A DNA stretch of 64,000 nucleotides, taken from contig NZ_JAFA01000016.1 in assembly GCF_000519185.1 (NCBI RefSeq), positions 1-64,000 of the forward strand, in the 5' to 3' direction. Under the pieces are notes generated by a model. That model searched no databases. It was not told the DNA's origin and was given only the letters and a program-made list of their open reading frames with translations. Both the position numbers and the translations under genes were made by a program. The stretch comes from Paraburkholderia nodosa DSM 21604 (GTDB lineage: Bacteria > Pseudomonadota > Gammaproteobacteria > Burkholderiales > Burkholderiaceae). Below, one piece after another: positions 45,668 through 56,211 of this stretch (its first letter is position 1; each line of letters starts with the position of its first letter).

Positions 45668-45701
45668 TTGGAGGCAACCAGCGTGGGGCGAGCGCGAAAA
45701 G

Positions 45702-45733
45702 AAAAAGGGCCACGCTCGCGCGCGGCCCTCTTT
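45702..45733 (-). terminator. Intrinsic terminator of psd-pssA
   Basis: On the minus strand AGGGCC (45724-45729) pairs with GGCCCT (45706-45711), extended by A/T pairs, and is followed by TTTTTCTTTTC. It lies 22 bases after the pssA stop. Confidence 0.8.
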
Positions 45734-45755
45734 GCGGCACGCCCTCACCCGCGCC

Positions 45756-46631
45756 CTAGCGCTCGCGCGGCGACGAGCGCGCCGGATTCGAGCGCCCGCG
45801 CACGGCCTGGTACGCCCAGAACACATAGCCCGAGAGGCCGTAGAGCACGAACAGGCCGAACAGCATCAGCGGCGGATCGGACGACACCAGCACGAACGCC
45901 ACCACCACGAGCAGCGTGGCCGCGAACGGCACGCGATGGCGCACGTCGAGCGCCTTGCCGCTGTAGAACGGCGCGTTGGACACCATCGTCACGCCCGCGT
46001 AGATCGTCAGCACGAAGGCCACCCACGGCAGCCATGAGAGCTTCACGGGCACGCGGTTGTCGGTGGCGAGCCAGACGAAGCCGGCAATGAGCGCGGCCGC
46101 GGCCGGGCTTGGCAGGCCCTGGAAGAAGCGCTTGTCCACCACGCCGATGTTCGTGTTGAAGCGCGCAAGACGCAGCGCCGCGCCCGAACAGTAGACGAAT
46201 GCCGCGAGCCAGCCCCAGCGCCCGAGATCCTTGAGCACCCACTCGTACATCACGAGCGCGGGCGCCACGCCGAACGACACCATGTCCGAGAGGCTGTCGA
46301 ACTGCTCGCCGAACGCGCTTTGCGAGTGCGTCATGCGCGCCACGCGCCCGTCCATGCCGTCGAGCACCATTGCCACGAAAATGGCGATGGCCGCCACCTC
46401 GAAGCGCACGTTCATGGCCTGCACGACCGCGAAGAAGCCGCAGAAGAGCGCCGCCGTGGTGAACGCGTTCGGCAGCAGGTAGATGCCGCGCTTCTTCAGG
46501 AACTCCTGGCGCGCCGCGCGCCGGTTCGCGGCGACGCCCATGGGCTCCTGGACGGCCTTGTTGCGCCGGAACGGCCGCGGCAGCGGGCCGCCGGCGGGGT
46601 TACGGGGTCGACGCTGTTTGAATCCGGCCAT
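45756..46631 (-). CDS. pssA: CDP-diacylglycerol-serine O-phosphatidyltransferase
   Basis: A 291-residue membrane enzyme making phosphatidylserine from CDP-diacylglycerol and serine. The CDP-alcohol phosphotransferase motif D-G-x2-A-R-x8-G-x3-D-x3-D is intact, running from DGMDGRVAR to FDSLSD. About eight membrane helices follow a basic N-terminal tail of 50 residues. AAGGAGGG precedes the ATG. It starts 12 bases after psd, so the two enzymes of phosphatidylethanolamine synthesis are cotranscribed. Confidence 0.95.
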   Translation of the reverse strand: MAGFKQRRPRNPAGGPLPRPFRRNKAVQEPMGVAANRRAARQEFLKKRGIYLLPNAFTTAALFCGFFAVVQAMNVRFEVAAIAIFVAMVLDGMDGRVARMTHSQSAFGEQFDSLSDMVSFGVAPALVMYEWVLKDLGRWGWLAAFVYCSGAALRLARFNTNIGVVDKRFFQGLPSPAAAALIAGFVWLATDNRVPVKLSWLPWVAFVLTIYAGVTMVSNAPFYSGKALDVRHRVPFAATLLVVVAFVLVSSDPPLMLFGLFVLYGLSGYVFWAYQAVRGRSNPARSSPRER

Positions 46632-46643
46632 CGCAACCCTCCT

Positions 46644-47297
46644 TTATGCCGATTGGGTCGGCAGTTCGGCGAGGATCGTCGACGAGGCAGACACCTTCTC
46701 GCCAATCGACACACGCGGGCGGCTGCCCACGGGCAGGTAGACGTCGACGCGCGAGCCGAAGCGGATGAAGCCATAGCGCTGGCCGCGCGAAAGCGGCTCA
46801 CCGGCACGCACGTAGCAGAGAATGCGGCGCGCGATGAGGCCCGCGATCTGCACGGAGGTGACGGTCGTGCCGTCGGCCATCGTCAGGACCACGGCATTGC
46901 GCTCGTTCTCGGTCGAAGCCTTGTCGATGGCGGCGTTCAGGTACGCGCCCGGAAAGTACTCGACCTTGGCGACGGCGCCGTCCACGGGCGAACGTTGCGA
47001 GTGGACGTTGAAGACGTTCATGAACACGCTGATCTTGAGCGCTTCACGGTTTGCATACGGGTCGTGCGCGGTTTCCACGGCGACGATGCGGCCGTCCGCC
47101 GGGCACAGCACGGCGTTGGCCTGGCTCGGGATCGGGCGCGGCGGATCGCGGAAAAACTGGACGACGAAGATCAGGATCAGCCAGAAGGGCCATGCGAGTC
47201 CGAAGCCTGCGACCGCATGGATCAAGAGCGCCACGACGGCCGCAATGGCGATGAACGGCCAGCCTTCGCGCGCGATGATCGGATGAGGGTAATTCAT
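46644..47297 (-). CDS. psd: Phosphatidylserine decarboxylase (short type)
   Basis: A 217-residue pyruvoyl-dependent enzyme converting phosphatidylserine to phosphatidylethanolamine. Two membrane helices at the N-terminus precede the catalytic domain. The self-cleavage site is the Gly-Ser in IRFGSRVDVYLP near the C-terminus, giving the small alpha subunit with the pyruvoyl group. Length and site match the short Psd class rather than the E. coli LGST type. It is the promoter-proximal gene of the psd-pssA unit. Confidence 0.94.
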   Translation of the reverse strand: MNYPHPIIAREGWPFIAIAAVVALLIHAVAGFGLAWPFWLILIFVVQFFRDPPRPIPSQANAVLCPADGRIVAVETAHDPYANREALKISVFMNVFNVHSQRSPVDGAVAKVEYFPGAYLNAAIDKASTENERNAVVLTMADGTTVTSVQIAGLIARRILCYVRAGEPLSRGQRYGFIRFGSRVDVYLPVGSRPRVSIGEKVSASSTILAELPTQSA

Positions 47298-47337
47298 GGT
47301 GGCTTCGCTGTTATTTTAAAAACCGTAGGATAGCAAA

Positions 47338-47369
47338 AGCCGCCCAGGGTTCATCCCACCTGGGCGGCT
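47338..47369 (-). terminator. Intrinsic terminator of ilvBHC
   Basis: A perfect 11-bp stem (AGCCGCCCAGG at 47338-47348, CCTGGGCGGCT at 47359-47369) with a 10-base loop is followed by TTTTGC on the minus strand and TTTTT on the plus strand. It lies 76 bases after the ilvC stop. Confidence 0.9.
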
Positions 47370-47445
47370 TTTTCGGGTCTAGCTCAGGTCAAACTGATGA
47401 GTGACGGCAAAAAACCGTACACGCGATCAGATTGATGCCGTCAGA

Positions 47446-48462
<1,017 letters not shown>

Positions 48463-48580
48463 GTTGGTTCCTTGGCGAGAGTCTGGTGAATATCGGTACT
48501 GCTGTTAGCTTTTGCTTCACCGGATGCGTCATTATTTGCGCATCCGGCCAGGTTCCGGTGCAAGATCGACTGTGGTCGGG

Positions 48581-49072
48581 TCACACCTTCAGAATGCGCT
48601 CTCCGCGCCCAATGCCCGAGCCGCCCGTACGGACGGTTTCGAGAATCGCGGTCGCATCGATCGCTTCGATGAACGCGTCGAGCTTCTCGCTCGCGCCCGT
48701 CAGTTCGATCGTGTAGGTCTTTTCGGTGACGTCGATGATGCGGCCGCGGAAAATATCCGCCATCCGCTTCATCTCCTCACGTTCCTTGCCGACCGCCCTT
48801 ACCTTGATCAGCATCAGCTCGCGCTCGATGTGGGCGCCCTCGGTAAGGTCGACCACTTTCACCACCTCGATCAGGCGGTTCAGATGCTTCGTGATCTGTT
48901 CGATCACGTCGTCCGAGCCAATGGAAACGATGGTCATGCGCGACAGCGAACGGTCTTCGGTCGGCGCCACCGTCAAGGTTTCAATGTTGTAGCCGCGTGC
49001 AGAGAAGAGGCCGACCACGCGCGAGAGCGCGCCCGGCTCGTTTTCCAGCAGAACGGAAATAATGTGTCTCAT
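48581..49072 (-). CDS. ilvH: Acetolactate synthase small (regulatory) subunit
   Basis: A 163-residue subunit with an N-terminal ACT domain (MRHIISVLLENEPGALSRVVGLFSA..., valine-binding) and a C-terminal regulatory domain (GREER-type segment KEREEMKRMADIFRGRIIDV). It activates the large subunit and mediates valine feedback inhibition. It lies 115 bases after ilvB. Confidence 0.97.
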   Translation of the reverse strand: MRHIISVLLENEPGALSRVVGLFSARGYNIETLTVAPTEDRSLSRMTIVSIGSDDVIEQITKHLNRLIEVVKVVDLTEGAHIERELMLIKVRAVGKEREEMKRMADIFRGRIIDVTEKTYTIELTGASEKLDAFIEAIDATAILETVRTGGSGIGRGERILKV

Positions 49073-49187
49073 GATGTGATCCGCGATTTATCCAGTTTGA
49101 CGAGGCTGCCGCCCTCCCCTGCGAACCCGCGCGCCCGTTGTGTGGACGCGCGCCGCGCGAAGTCGAAACGGCGCCGTGCAAATACCG

Positions 49188-50962
<1,775 letters not shown>

Positions 50963-50966
<4 letters not shown>

Positions 50967-51073
50967 TGACCTTTCGAATTTTCGGCAAAAAATTGATCGG
51001 GTGCTCTCTGCCGGGCTTGTGGCTCGGGTTCAAGCGGCGCGTCCAGTTGACAGATGAGCTTCTTGGGCCACAT
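50963..51073 (-). CDS. Possible upstream open reading frame overlapping ilvB
   Basis: A 36-codon frame (MWPKKLICQLDAPLEPEPQA...) starts about 30 bases after the likely transcription start, and its TGA overlaps the two ATG codons of ilvB (ATGATG). It has no strong ribosome binding site and is not rich in Ile, Leu or Val, so it is not a classical attenuator peptide. Translational coupling to ilvB is conceivable. Confidence 0.3.
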
Positions 51074-51110
51074 CCGAATTGAGACAAGTCACTTATGTTG
51101 CGAACCGTCG

Positions 51111-51139
51111 AAGATAGCGGCTCGATGTCTTTCGGTCAA
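51111..51139 (-). promoter_or_regulatory. Promoter of ilvBHC
   Basis: TTGACC (51134-51139) and TATCTT (51111-51116) on the minus strand are exactly 17 bases apart. The predicted start near 51104 gives a leader of about 140 bases before ilvB. Confidence 0.6.
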
Positions 51140-51360
51140 GCAATTATTGAGAAGGCGGGCACGAACGTTGCGACAGCGCGCACGCCTCGCGGCGCCCGCC
51201 AGGGGCCGGCTGGGAAGCCACCAGGGCCGGCGCTTCCATGATGCGAAACATTCTCACGGCTTCCCGCTACCCTGTCGGCGCGAAAATTTGCTAGGATCCG
51301 CGAGTTTTACGACATTTTTCGAACGATTACGCGTACGCTGGCGGCGGCGCCCTGCACCGG
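51140..51360. other. Intergenic region between ilvB promoter and sigma factor gene
   Basis: No gene is visible. It must hold the rightward promoter of the sigma factor gene. TTTTTCGAAC at about 51313-51322 is AT-rich and could be part of it, but I cannot assign -35 and -10 elements. Several GC-rich inverted repeats (for example around 51200-51230) are present without a U-tract. Confidence 0.4.
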
Positions 51361-51924
51361 ATGGCATCAGACAAGGAACTCGCCGACTTTCTGGCGGGCG
51401 TCGAAAGACGCGCGTTCAAGCAGACGGTCTACGCCGTAAGGGACGACGACGCCTCGCTCGACATCGTGCAGGACGCGATGATCAAGCTCGCGGAAAAATA
51501 CGGAGACCGCCCGGCCGCAGAACTCCCCCTGCTCTTTCAGCGTATTTTGCAAAATACGATGCACGACTATTTTCGTCGGCAGAAAGTACGCAATACGTGG
51601 GTGAGCCTGTTTTCGTCGCTCGGCAACGCCGACGACGACGAGTTCGACCCCCTCGAAACCTTCGAGGCGCAGCAGGGCACGGCTGGCGCCGAGAGCAGCG
51701 AGCAGCAGATCGAGCGCGCCCAGGTGCTCCAGATGATCGACGACGAGATCCAGAAATTACCGGCACGTCAACGGGAGGCGTTTCTGATGCGTTACTGGGA
51801 GGATATGGATGTCGCCGAGACTGCCGCCGCAATGGGCTGCTCCGAAGGCAGCGTGAAAACGCACTGCTCGCGGGCCACCCACACGCTGGCTCAAGCGCTC
51901 AAGGCCAAAGGAATCACCCTATGA
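51361..51924 (+). CDS. RNA polymerase sigma factor, sigma-70 family (ECF-like)
   Basis: A 187-residue sigma factor with only regions 2 and 4. Region 2 spans about residues 35-80 (LDIVQDAMIKLAEKYGDRP, FQRILQNTMHDYFRRQKVR). Region 4 spans about 130-180 (LPARQREAFLMRYWEDMDVA, GCSEGSVKTHCSRATHTLA). An acidic linker lies between them. Its ATG lacks a clear ribosome binding site. The stop overlaps the DUF3619 start by 4 bases (ATGA), a layout often seen for ECF sigma and anti-sigma genes. Regulon and signal are unknown. Confidence 0.9.
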   Translation: MASDKELADFLAGVERRAFKQTVYAVRDDDASLDIVQDAMIKLAEKYGDRPAAELPLLFQRILQNTMHDYFRRQKVRNTWVSLFSSLGNADDDEFDPLETFEAQQGTAGAESSEQQIERAQVLQMIDDEIQKLPARQREAFLMRYWEDMDVAETAAAMGCSEGSVKTHCSRATHTLAQALKAKGITL

Positions 51925-52349
51925 GCTCCGCCCTCGAAAATAAAGAACTGGCGTTCGTGCGGGAAATGCGTCGTGCGCTCGATGAGAGCGCCGCCAACCT
52001 GCCCGCTGCTACCACCGCCCGACTCGCCGCCGCACGCAAGACCGCACTCGCCCAGAAAAAGGCCGAGGTCGTGCTCGTGCGCGCCCCGGCGCTCGCCGCG
52101 GCCGGCGTCGGCAGTCTGTCCGGCGCGCCCACGCACCGGCCCGCGCGGCGCCGTTCGGCGCTCGCGCGCTTCGCGCTCGCCTGGCCGCTCGCGGCACTCG
52201 TGGCGGGCCTCTTTGCCATCGCGTACTTCGAAGATCAGCAACGCACCGCTGAACTCGCCGATATCGACGCAGCCATGCTGAGCGACGACCTGCCGCTCAC
52301 GGCCTACCTCGATCACGGGTTCAACGCGTATCTGACGCGCGCGCACTAA
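51921..52349 (+). CDS. DUF3619 family membrane protein, candidate anti-sigma factor
   Basis: A 142-residue protein with a cytoplasmic N-terminal half of about 90 residues (charged, Ala-rich helices), one membrane helix (FALAWPLAALVAGLFAIAYF) and a short periplasmic tail of about 35 residues with DDLPLTAYLDHGFNAYL. I recognise the DUF3619 family. The 4-base overlap with the sigma gene and the topology fit a membrane anti-sigma factor, although I see no HxxxCxxC zinc motif. The role is inferred. Confidence 0.82.
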   Translation: MSSALENKELAFVREMRRALDESAANLPAATTARLAAARKTALAQKKAEVVLVRAPALAAAGVGSLSGAPTHRPARRRSALARFALAWPLAALVAGLFAIAYFEDQQRTAELADIDAAMLSDDLPLTAYLDHGFNAYLTRAH

Positions 52350-52375
52350 GGAAATCTGAGCAGGAGACTGACGGG

Positions 52376-53203
52376 GTGAGTTACAAGCGCGGCCTGGCCG
52401 TTGTCATTGGATGTGTGGTCGCGGCAGTCGTGTCGTATGTGGCGACCTACCCGCGCTTTCATCCCGAGCCCACCGGCGAAAACACCGCCGGCGCGCCCGC
52501 GCAGGTGAAAGCGCCCGCGGTCGATAATTCGGTCACGACCACGTTCGCGCCGTTGCCCGGCCAGTCCAATCCGCTCGCATGGGCCCATTTGAACGACGCG
52601 CAGCACGCCGCGCTCGCGCCGTTCGCCGTCGAATGGGACCGTTTCAGCGACGAGCGCAAGCGCAAATGGCTGAAGATCGCCGCACGCTACCCGAAAATGT
52701 CGCCCGAAGCGCAGAAGCGCCTGCATGAGCGCATGGCGGAATGGGTCGGCATGACGCCGGAGCAACGGCGTGTCGCGCGCGAGAACTATCAGGTTTCCAA
52801 GGAATTGCCGGCGCAGGCGCGCCAGCGCGCCTGGAAGGCTTACCAGCAGCTCCCCGAAGAGCAAAAAGAACGCCTTGCCGCGAGCGAGCACAAGCGCCGG
52901 CCCACCGTCGTGAGCGCCCCGCCCAGCGGCAACAAGAGCGAAATTCGCGATATCCAGCGCCTCGTCAACGAGCGCGATCACCGCGGCCTGCCGCATGCGC
53001 CCGCAGGCGTCACCGGGGCATCGGGCGCGGCTGGCGCGAGCAGCACGGGCTCGGGTCTCGCGCCCGCCACGCCCGGCGCGCCGAGCGAGCCGGCGGTGGC
53101 TTCGTCGTTTGCGGCGGGCATTCCTGCCGCCGGCAGCTTCGTGCCGGCCACGCCCATCCCGGTCTCGCCCGCCGAAGCACCCGCGGCGTTCAAGGGCTCC
53201 TGA
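52376..53203 (+). CDS. DUF3106 domain-containing protein
   Basis: A 275-residue protein starting with GTG 52376, with AGGAG ten bases upstream. One N-terminal hydrophobic segment (GLAVVIGCVVAAVVSYVATY) anchors or exports it. Residues 60-170 form the DUF3106 region with repeated Trp/Arg helices (LAWAHLNDAQHAALAPFAVEW, RKWLKIAARYPKMSPEAQKR, AEWVGMTPEQRRVARENYQ). The rest is Pro/Ala/Gly-rich and disordered. It probably acts in the periplasm. Following a sigma/membrane pair, it could be the signal sensor, which is inference. Confidence 0.82.
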   Translation: MSYKRGLAVVIGCVVAAVVSYVATYPRFHPEPTGENTAGAPAQVKAPAVDNSVTTTFAPLPGQSNPLAWAHLNDAQHAALAPFAVEWDRFSDERKRKWLKIAARYPKMSPEAQKRLHERMAEWVGMTPEQRRVARENYQVSKELPAQARQRAWKAYQQLPEEQKERLAASEHKRRPTVVSAPPSGNKSEIRDIQRLVNERDHRGLPHAPAGVTGASGAAGASSTGSGLAPATPGAPSEPAVASSFAAGIPAAGSFVPATPIPVSPAEAPAAFKGS

Positions 53204-53341
53204 AGCCTCCACCAGGCGCTCGCAGCGCCCTCGCGCGCGCCCTCCGCACCCTCGTTAACCCCGCCGCGGCGTTCCGGTCGTTTTGCCGCGCGCGTGTTCG
53301 AGGTTATGCTCTGGACGTCCCGTCCCCGAACTGACGCCATC

Positions 53342-53890
53342 GTGTCCGAAAGCGCCCAAGCCGCCGCCCTGCCGTCCGCCGTCGCCTGCCCGGTTGAACC
53401 TGCGCCCGTTTCGATTCGCCGCCGCCTCGCCGCGTTCGTCTACGAAAGCGTGCTGCTGTTCGGCGTCGTCTTCGCCGGGGGGCTCGCGTTCAGCCTCGTC
53501 CTGCAGCAGCGCAACGGCTACACGCATCACAACGCGATGGCGGTCTGGATCATCTTCGTGGCCGGCGCGTACTTCGTCGGCTTCTGGCACAAGGGCGGAC
53601 AGACGCTGCCGATGAAGACCTGGCGCCTGCGTGTGGTCGGCCCGGACGGCAAGCCGCCCACGCTCGCGCGAGCGACGCTGCGCTACCTCGCCGCGTGGCT
53701 CTGGTTCCTGCCGCCGCTCGTGCTGCATCCGCTGCTCGATCTTTCGATTCCGCACACGCTTGCGCTCGTTGCCTTCTGGTTCGTGATCTGGGCCGCGAGC
53801 GCCCGCCTCTCCCACGACCGCCAGTTCCTTCACGACCGCCTTGCGGGCACGCGCATTGTCGCAATCGCGCGACAGGGCGCGAAGGCGTAG
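53342..53890 (+). CDS. RDD family membrane protein
   Basis: A 182-residue protein with the RDD-family layout: a short N-terminal tail, then VSIRRRLAAFVYESVLLFGVVFA, a second helix near AVWIIFVAGAYFVGFW, KGGQTLPMKTWRLRVV, and two more helices before LSHDRQFLHDRLAGTRIV. Function of RDD proteins is mostly unknown; some act as transporters. I favour GTG 53342 as start; the frame is open to 53294. It follows DUF3106 by 138 bases. Confidence 0.82.
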   Translation: MSESAQAAALPSAVACPVEPAPVSIRRRLAAFVYESVLLFGVVFAGGLAFSLVLQQRNGYTHHNAMAVWIIFVAGAYFVGFWHKGGQTLPMKTWRLRVVGPDGKPPTLARATLRYLAAWLWFLPPLVLHPLLDLSIPHTLALVAFWFVIWAASARLSHDRQFLHDRLAGTRIVAIARQGAKA

Positions 53891-53971
53891 CAGTCGCACA
53901 ACATCCCCCATCGGGCCGGAAAAGCGGCTGCACAGTACCACCTGGGACTGCGTAACGAGACCTTCTCGTGA

Positions 53972-53989
53972 CTGTCATGTTGCCGTCAC
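53972..53989 (+). promoter_or_regulatory. PHO box (PhoB binding site) upstream of the plcP-like gene
   Basis: CTGTCAT (53972-53978), a 4-base spacer, then CCGTCAC (53983-53989): two direct 7-base repeats with the 11-base period of PhoB sites. The first repeat matches the consensus CTGTCAT perfectly, the second in 5 of 7 positions. A -10 element is not obvious; TATTAC lies at 54011-54016. Confidence 0.6.
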
Positions 53990-54033
53990 GGCGGCATGGC
54001 GCAATGCGCGTATTACAACCTGCCGCGCGCGCC

Positions 54034-54993
54034 ATGGCCCAAAAGACGTCAGCGACCACCCTGTTCCGGCAGACCACCGGACGAGGCACCGACTCCGCCA
54101 CGTTCCACCCATCTCCCGGCGGAGCCACCTTTCCCGTCCCGCCCCTGCCGCCCTCGTCGATCGACGACGCCCCCACCACCGGCTCCCACGACGACGACCA
54201 TCCCGATCCCACCCGCTACCGCACGATCTGGCTCTCCGACATCCATCTCGGCACGGGCGGCTGTCAGGCGTCGTATCTGCTCGATTTTCTGCGCCACAAC
54301 GAGTCGGAGTATCTGTACCTCGTGGGCGACATCATCGACGGCTGGCAGTTGAAGAAGGGCTGGTACTGGCCGCAGGCGCACAACGACGTCGTGCAAAAGG
54401 TGCTGCGCAAGGCGCGCAAGGGCACTCAGGTCGTCTACATCCCGGGCAACCACGACGAGAGCGCGCGCCAGTTCTGCAATCTCGCATTCGGCGACATCCA
54501 CGTGCGCGAGGAAGCCTTCCACACGACGCTCACCGGCAAACGCCTGTGGGTCGTGCACGGCGATCTCTTCGACGGCGTGATCCAGCACGCCAAGTGGCTC
54601 GCCTATCTCGGCGACTCGGCCTACACGCTGATCCTCCTGCTCAACCGCTGGTTCAACCGCGTGCGCGCGAAGCTCGGCTTCCAGTACTGGTCGCTCTCGC
54701 AGTACCTCAAGCATCAGGTCAAGAACGCGGTGAACTTCATCTCCTCGTTCGAGCGCGTGATGACCGACGAAGCGCGCCGCCGCGGCTGCGACGGCGTGGT
54801 CTGCGGCCACATCCACAAGGCCGAGATCCGCGACATCGACGGCATCCTGTACTGCAACGACGGCGACTGGGTGGAGAGCCTGTCCGCGCTCGTCGAGACG
54901 TTCGAGGGCGAGTTGCGCATCGTCTACTGGACCGTGAAGCGAGCGCCGGAAGCGCAGGTCTCGACGCGCAAGGCGCGTGTGAGCGCCGCCTGA
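54034..54993 (+). CDS. PlcP-like metallophosphoesterase (annotated type: UDP-2,3-diacylglucosamine diphosphatase)
   Basis: A calcineurin-like phosphoesterase of 319 residues from ATG 54034. A Pro-rich tail of about 60 residues precedes the catalytic domain. The full metal set is present: LSDIHLG, YLVGDIIDGW, YIPGNHDE, VVHGDLFDG and CGHIHKAEIRD. Segments GCQASYLLDFLRHNE and WYWPQAHNDVVQKVLRKARKGT are like Sinorhizobium PlcP, which removes phospholipid headgroups to give diacylglycerol in phosphate starvation (known for that family). The frame is open to GTG 53968, but a PHO box lies inside that extension, so I prefer the later start. Being LpxH-like is the alternative. Confidence 0.8.
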   Translation: MAQKTSATTLFRQTTGRGTDSATFHPSPGGATFPVPPLPPSSIDDAPTTGSHDDDHPDPTRYRTIWLSDIHLGTGGCQASYLLDFLRHNESEYLYLVGDIIDGWQLKKGWYWPQAHNDVVQKVLRKARKGTQVVYIPGNHDESARQFCNLAFGDIHVREEAFHTTLTGKRLWVVHGDLFDGVIQHAKWLAYLGDSAYTLILLLNRWFNRVRAKLGFQYWSLSQYLKHQVKNAVNFISSFERVMTDEARRRGCDGVVCGHIHKAEIRDIDGILYCNDGDWVESLSALVETFEGELRIVYWTVKRAPEAQVSTRKARVSAA

Positions 54994-55063
54994 GCGTCGA
55001 CTGATACCGCCAGGCAGCAGCAGCCATAACCGCACTACCGAACGACAAGAGGGCCGACGACCG

Positions 55064-56095
55064 ATGAAAGTAATGATCGTGACCGATGCATGGGAGCCGC
55101 AGGTCAACGGCGTGGTTCGAACTCTGAAGAACACGACGCGCGAACTCATCGCGCTCGGGCATCAGGTCGAACTGCTTACGCCGCTGGAATTCCGCACGAT
55201 ACCGTGCCCCACCTACCCGGAAATCAAGCTCTCGCTGTTTCCGAAGCGGCATCTGAAGGAACGCATCCGCGCATTCGGGCCCGATGCGATCCACATCGCG
55301 ACCGAAGGTCCGCTCGGACTCGCGGCGCGCCGCTATGCGATCGACCACGACCTGCCGTTCACGACCGCGTATCACACGCGTTTTCCCGAATACGTGCAGG
55401 CGCGCTTCGGCATTCCGCTCGCGGCGACCTACCGCTTCCTGCGCTGGTTCCACAAGCCCTCGCTCGCGGTGATGGCGCCCACGCCCATTGTGAAGACCGA
55501 CCTCGAGAAGTTCGGCTTCACGAACGTTGTGCTGTGGACGCGCGGCGTGGACCTCGACATCTTCCGGCCGATGGAATCGAAGGTGCTCAACACGGCGCGC
55601 CCCATCTTCCTGTATGTGGGCCGCGTGGCCGTGGAGAAGAACGTCGAGGCGTTTCTCAAGCTCGATCTGCCCGGCTCGAAATGGGTGTGCGGCGAAGGCC
55701 CGGCGCTCGCCGAGTTGAAGTCGCGCTATCCCCAGGCGAATTACCTGGGTGTCCTGAGCCAGCCCGAACTCGCGAAGGTCTACGCTGCCGCCGACGTATT
55801 CGTGTTCCCGAGCCGCACCGACACCTTCGGTCTCGTGCTGCTCGAAGCGCTCGCATGCGGCACGCCGGTGGCCGCCTACCCGGTGACGGGTCCGATCGAC
55901 GTGCTGGGCACGGGCGGCGCGGGCTCGATGAACGAAGACCTGCGCGAAGCGTGCCTCGAAGCGTTGAAGATCGACCGCGCCGAGGCGCGCGCCTGGGCCG
56001 AGCGCTTCTCGTGGCGCGCGGCCTCCGAGCAATTCGCGGCGCATCTCAAGCCGCGCTCGCGCGCGACGATGGAGCCTTCCAGCGCCGCAGCCTGA
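55064..56095 (+). CDS. Glycosyltransferase family 4, Agt-like (putative diacylglycerol glycosyltransferase)
   Basis: A 343-residue GT-B glycosyltransferase. The N-terminus MKVMIVTDAWEPQVNGVVRT with the Gly-rich acceptor loop, LYVGRVAVEKNVEAFL, and the donor-site E-x7-E motif in SRTDTFGLVLLEALACGTPV are typical GT4. It lies 70 bases after the PlcP-like gene on the same strand. In phosphate-starved marine bacteria, plcP is followed by a GT4 (agt) that glycosylates the released diacylglycerol. The sugar donor here is unknown; mannosyltransferase-type function is the alternative. Confidence 0.85.
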   Translation: MKVMIVTDAWEPQVNGVVRTLKNTTRELIALGHQVELLTPLEFRTIPCPTYPEIKLSLFPKRHLKERIRAFGPDAIHIATEGPLGLAARRYAIDHDLPFTTAYHTRFPEYVQARFGIPLAATYRFLRWFHKPSLAVMAPTPIVKTDLEKFGFTNVVLWTRGVDLDIFRPMESKVLNTARPIFLYVGRVAVEKNVEAFLKLDLPGSKWVCGEGPALAELKSRYPQANYLGVLSQPELAKVYAAADVFVFPSRTDTFGLVLLEALACGTPVAAYPVTGPIDVLGTGGAGSMNEDLREACLEALKIDRAEARAWAERFSWRAASEQFAAHLKPRSRATMEPSSAAA

Positions 56096-56211
56096 GCGCG
56101 AGGCCGGCTATGGTGCGCGCTTCGATAGTCCGCGAGCGCGCCGGGGACACGGACGGCCCCGGCGCAACCGCCTCCCACGCGTGCGATACTGGGGTATTAC
56201 CTGGCACCACC

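Noticed and set aside
45465..45740. 91-codon minus-strand frame overlapping the leuA promoter and leader
   Set aside because: It starts upstream of the psd-pssA terminator and crosses the leuA promoter. The 27-codon frame in another phase fits the promoter and codon pattern far better.
50980..51035. Possible intrinsic attenuator before ilvB (hairpin plus TTTTTT)
   Set aside because: The T-run lies about 19 bases after the nearest imperfect stem, too far for an intrinsic terminator, and the upstream frame is not rich in Ile, Leu or Val.
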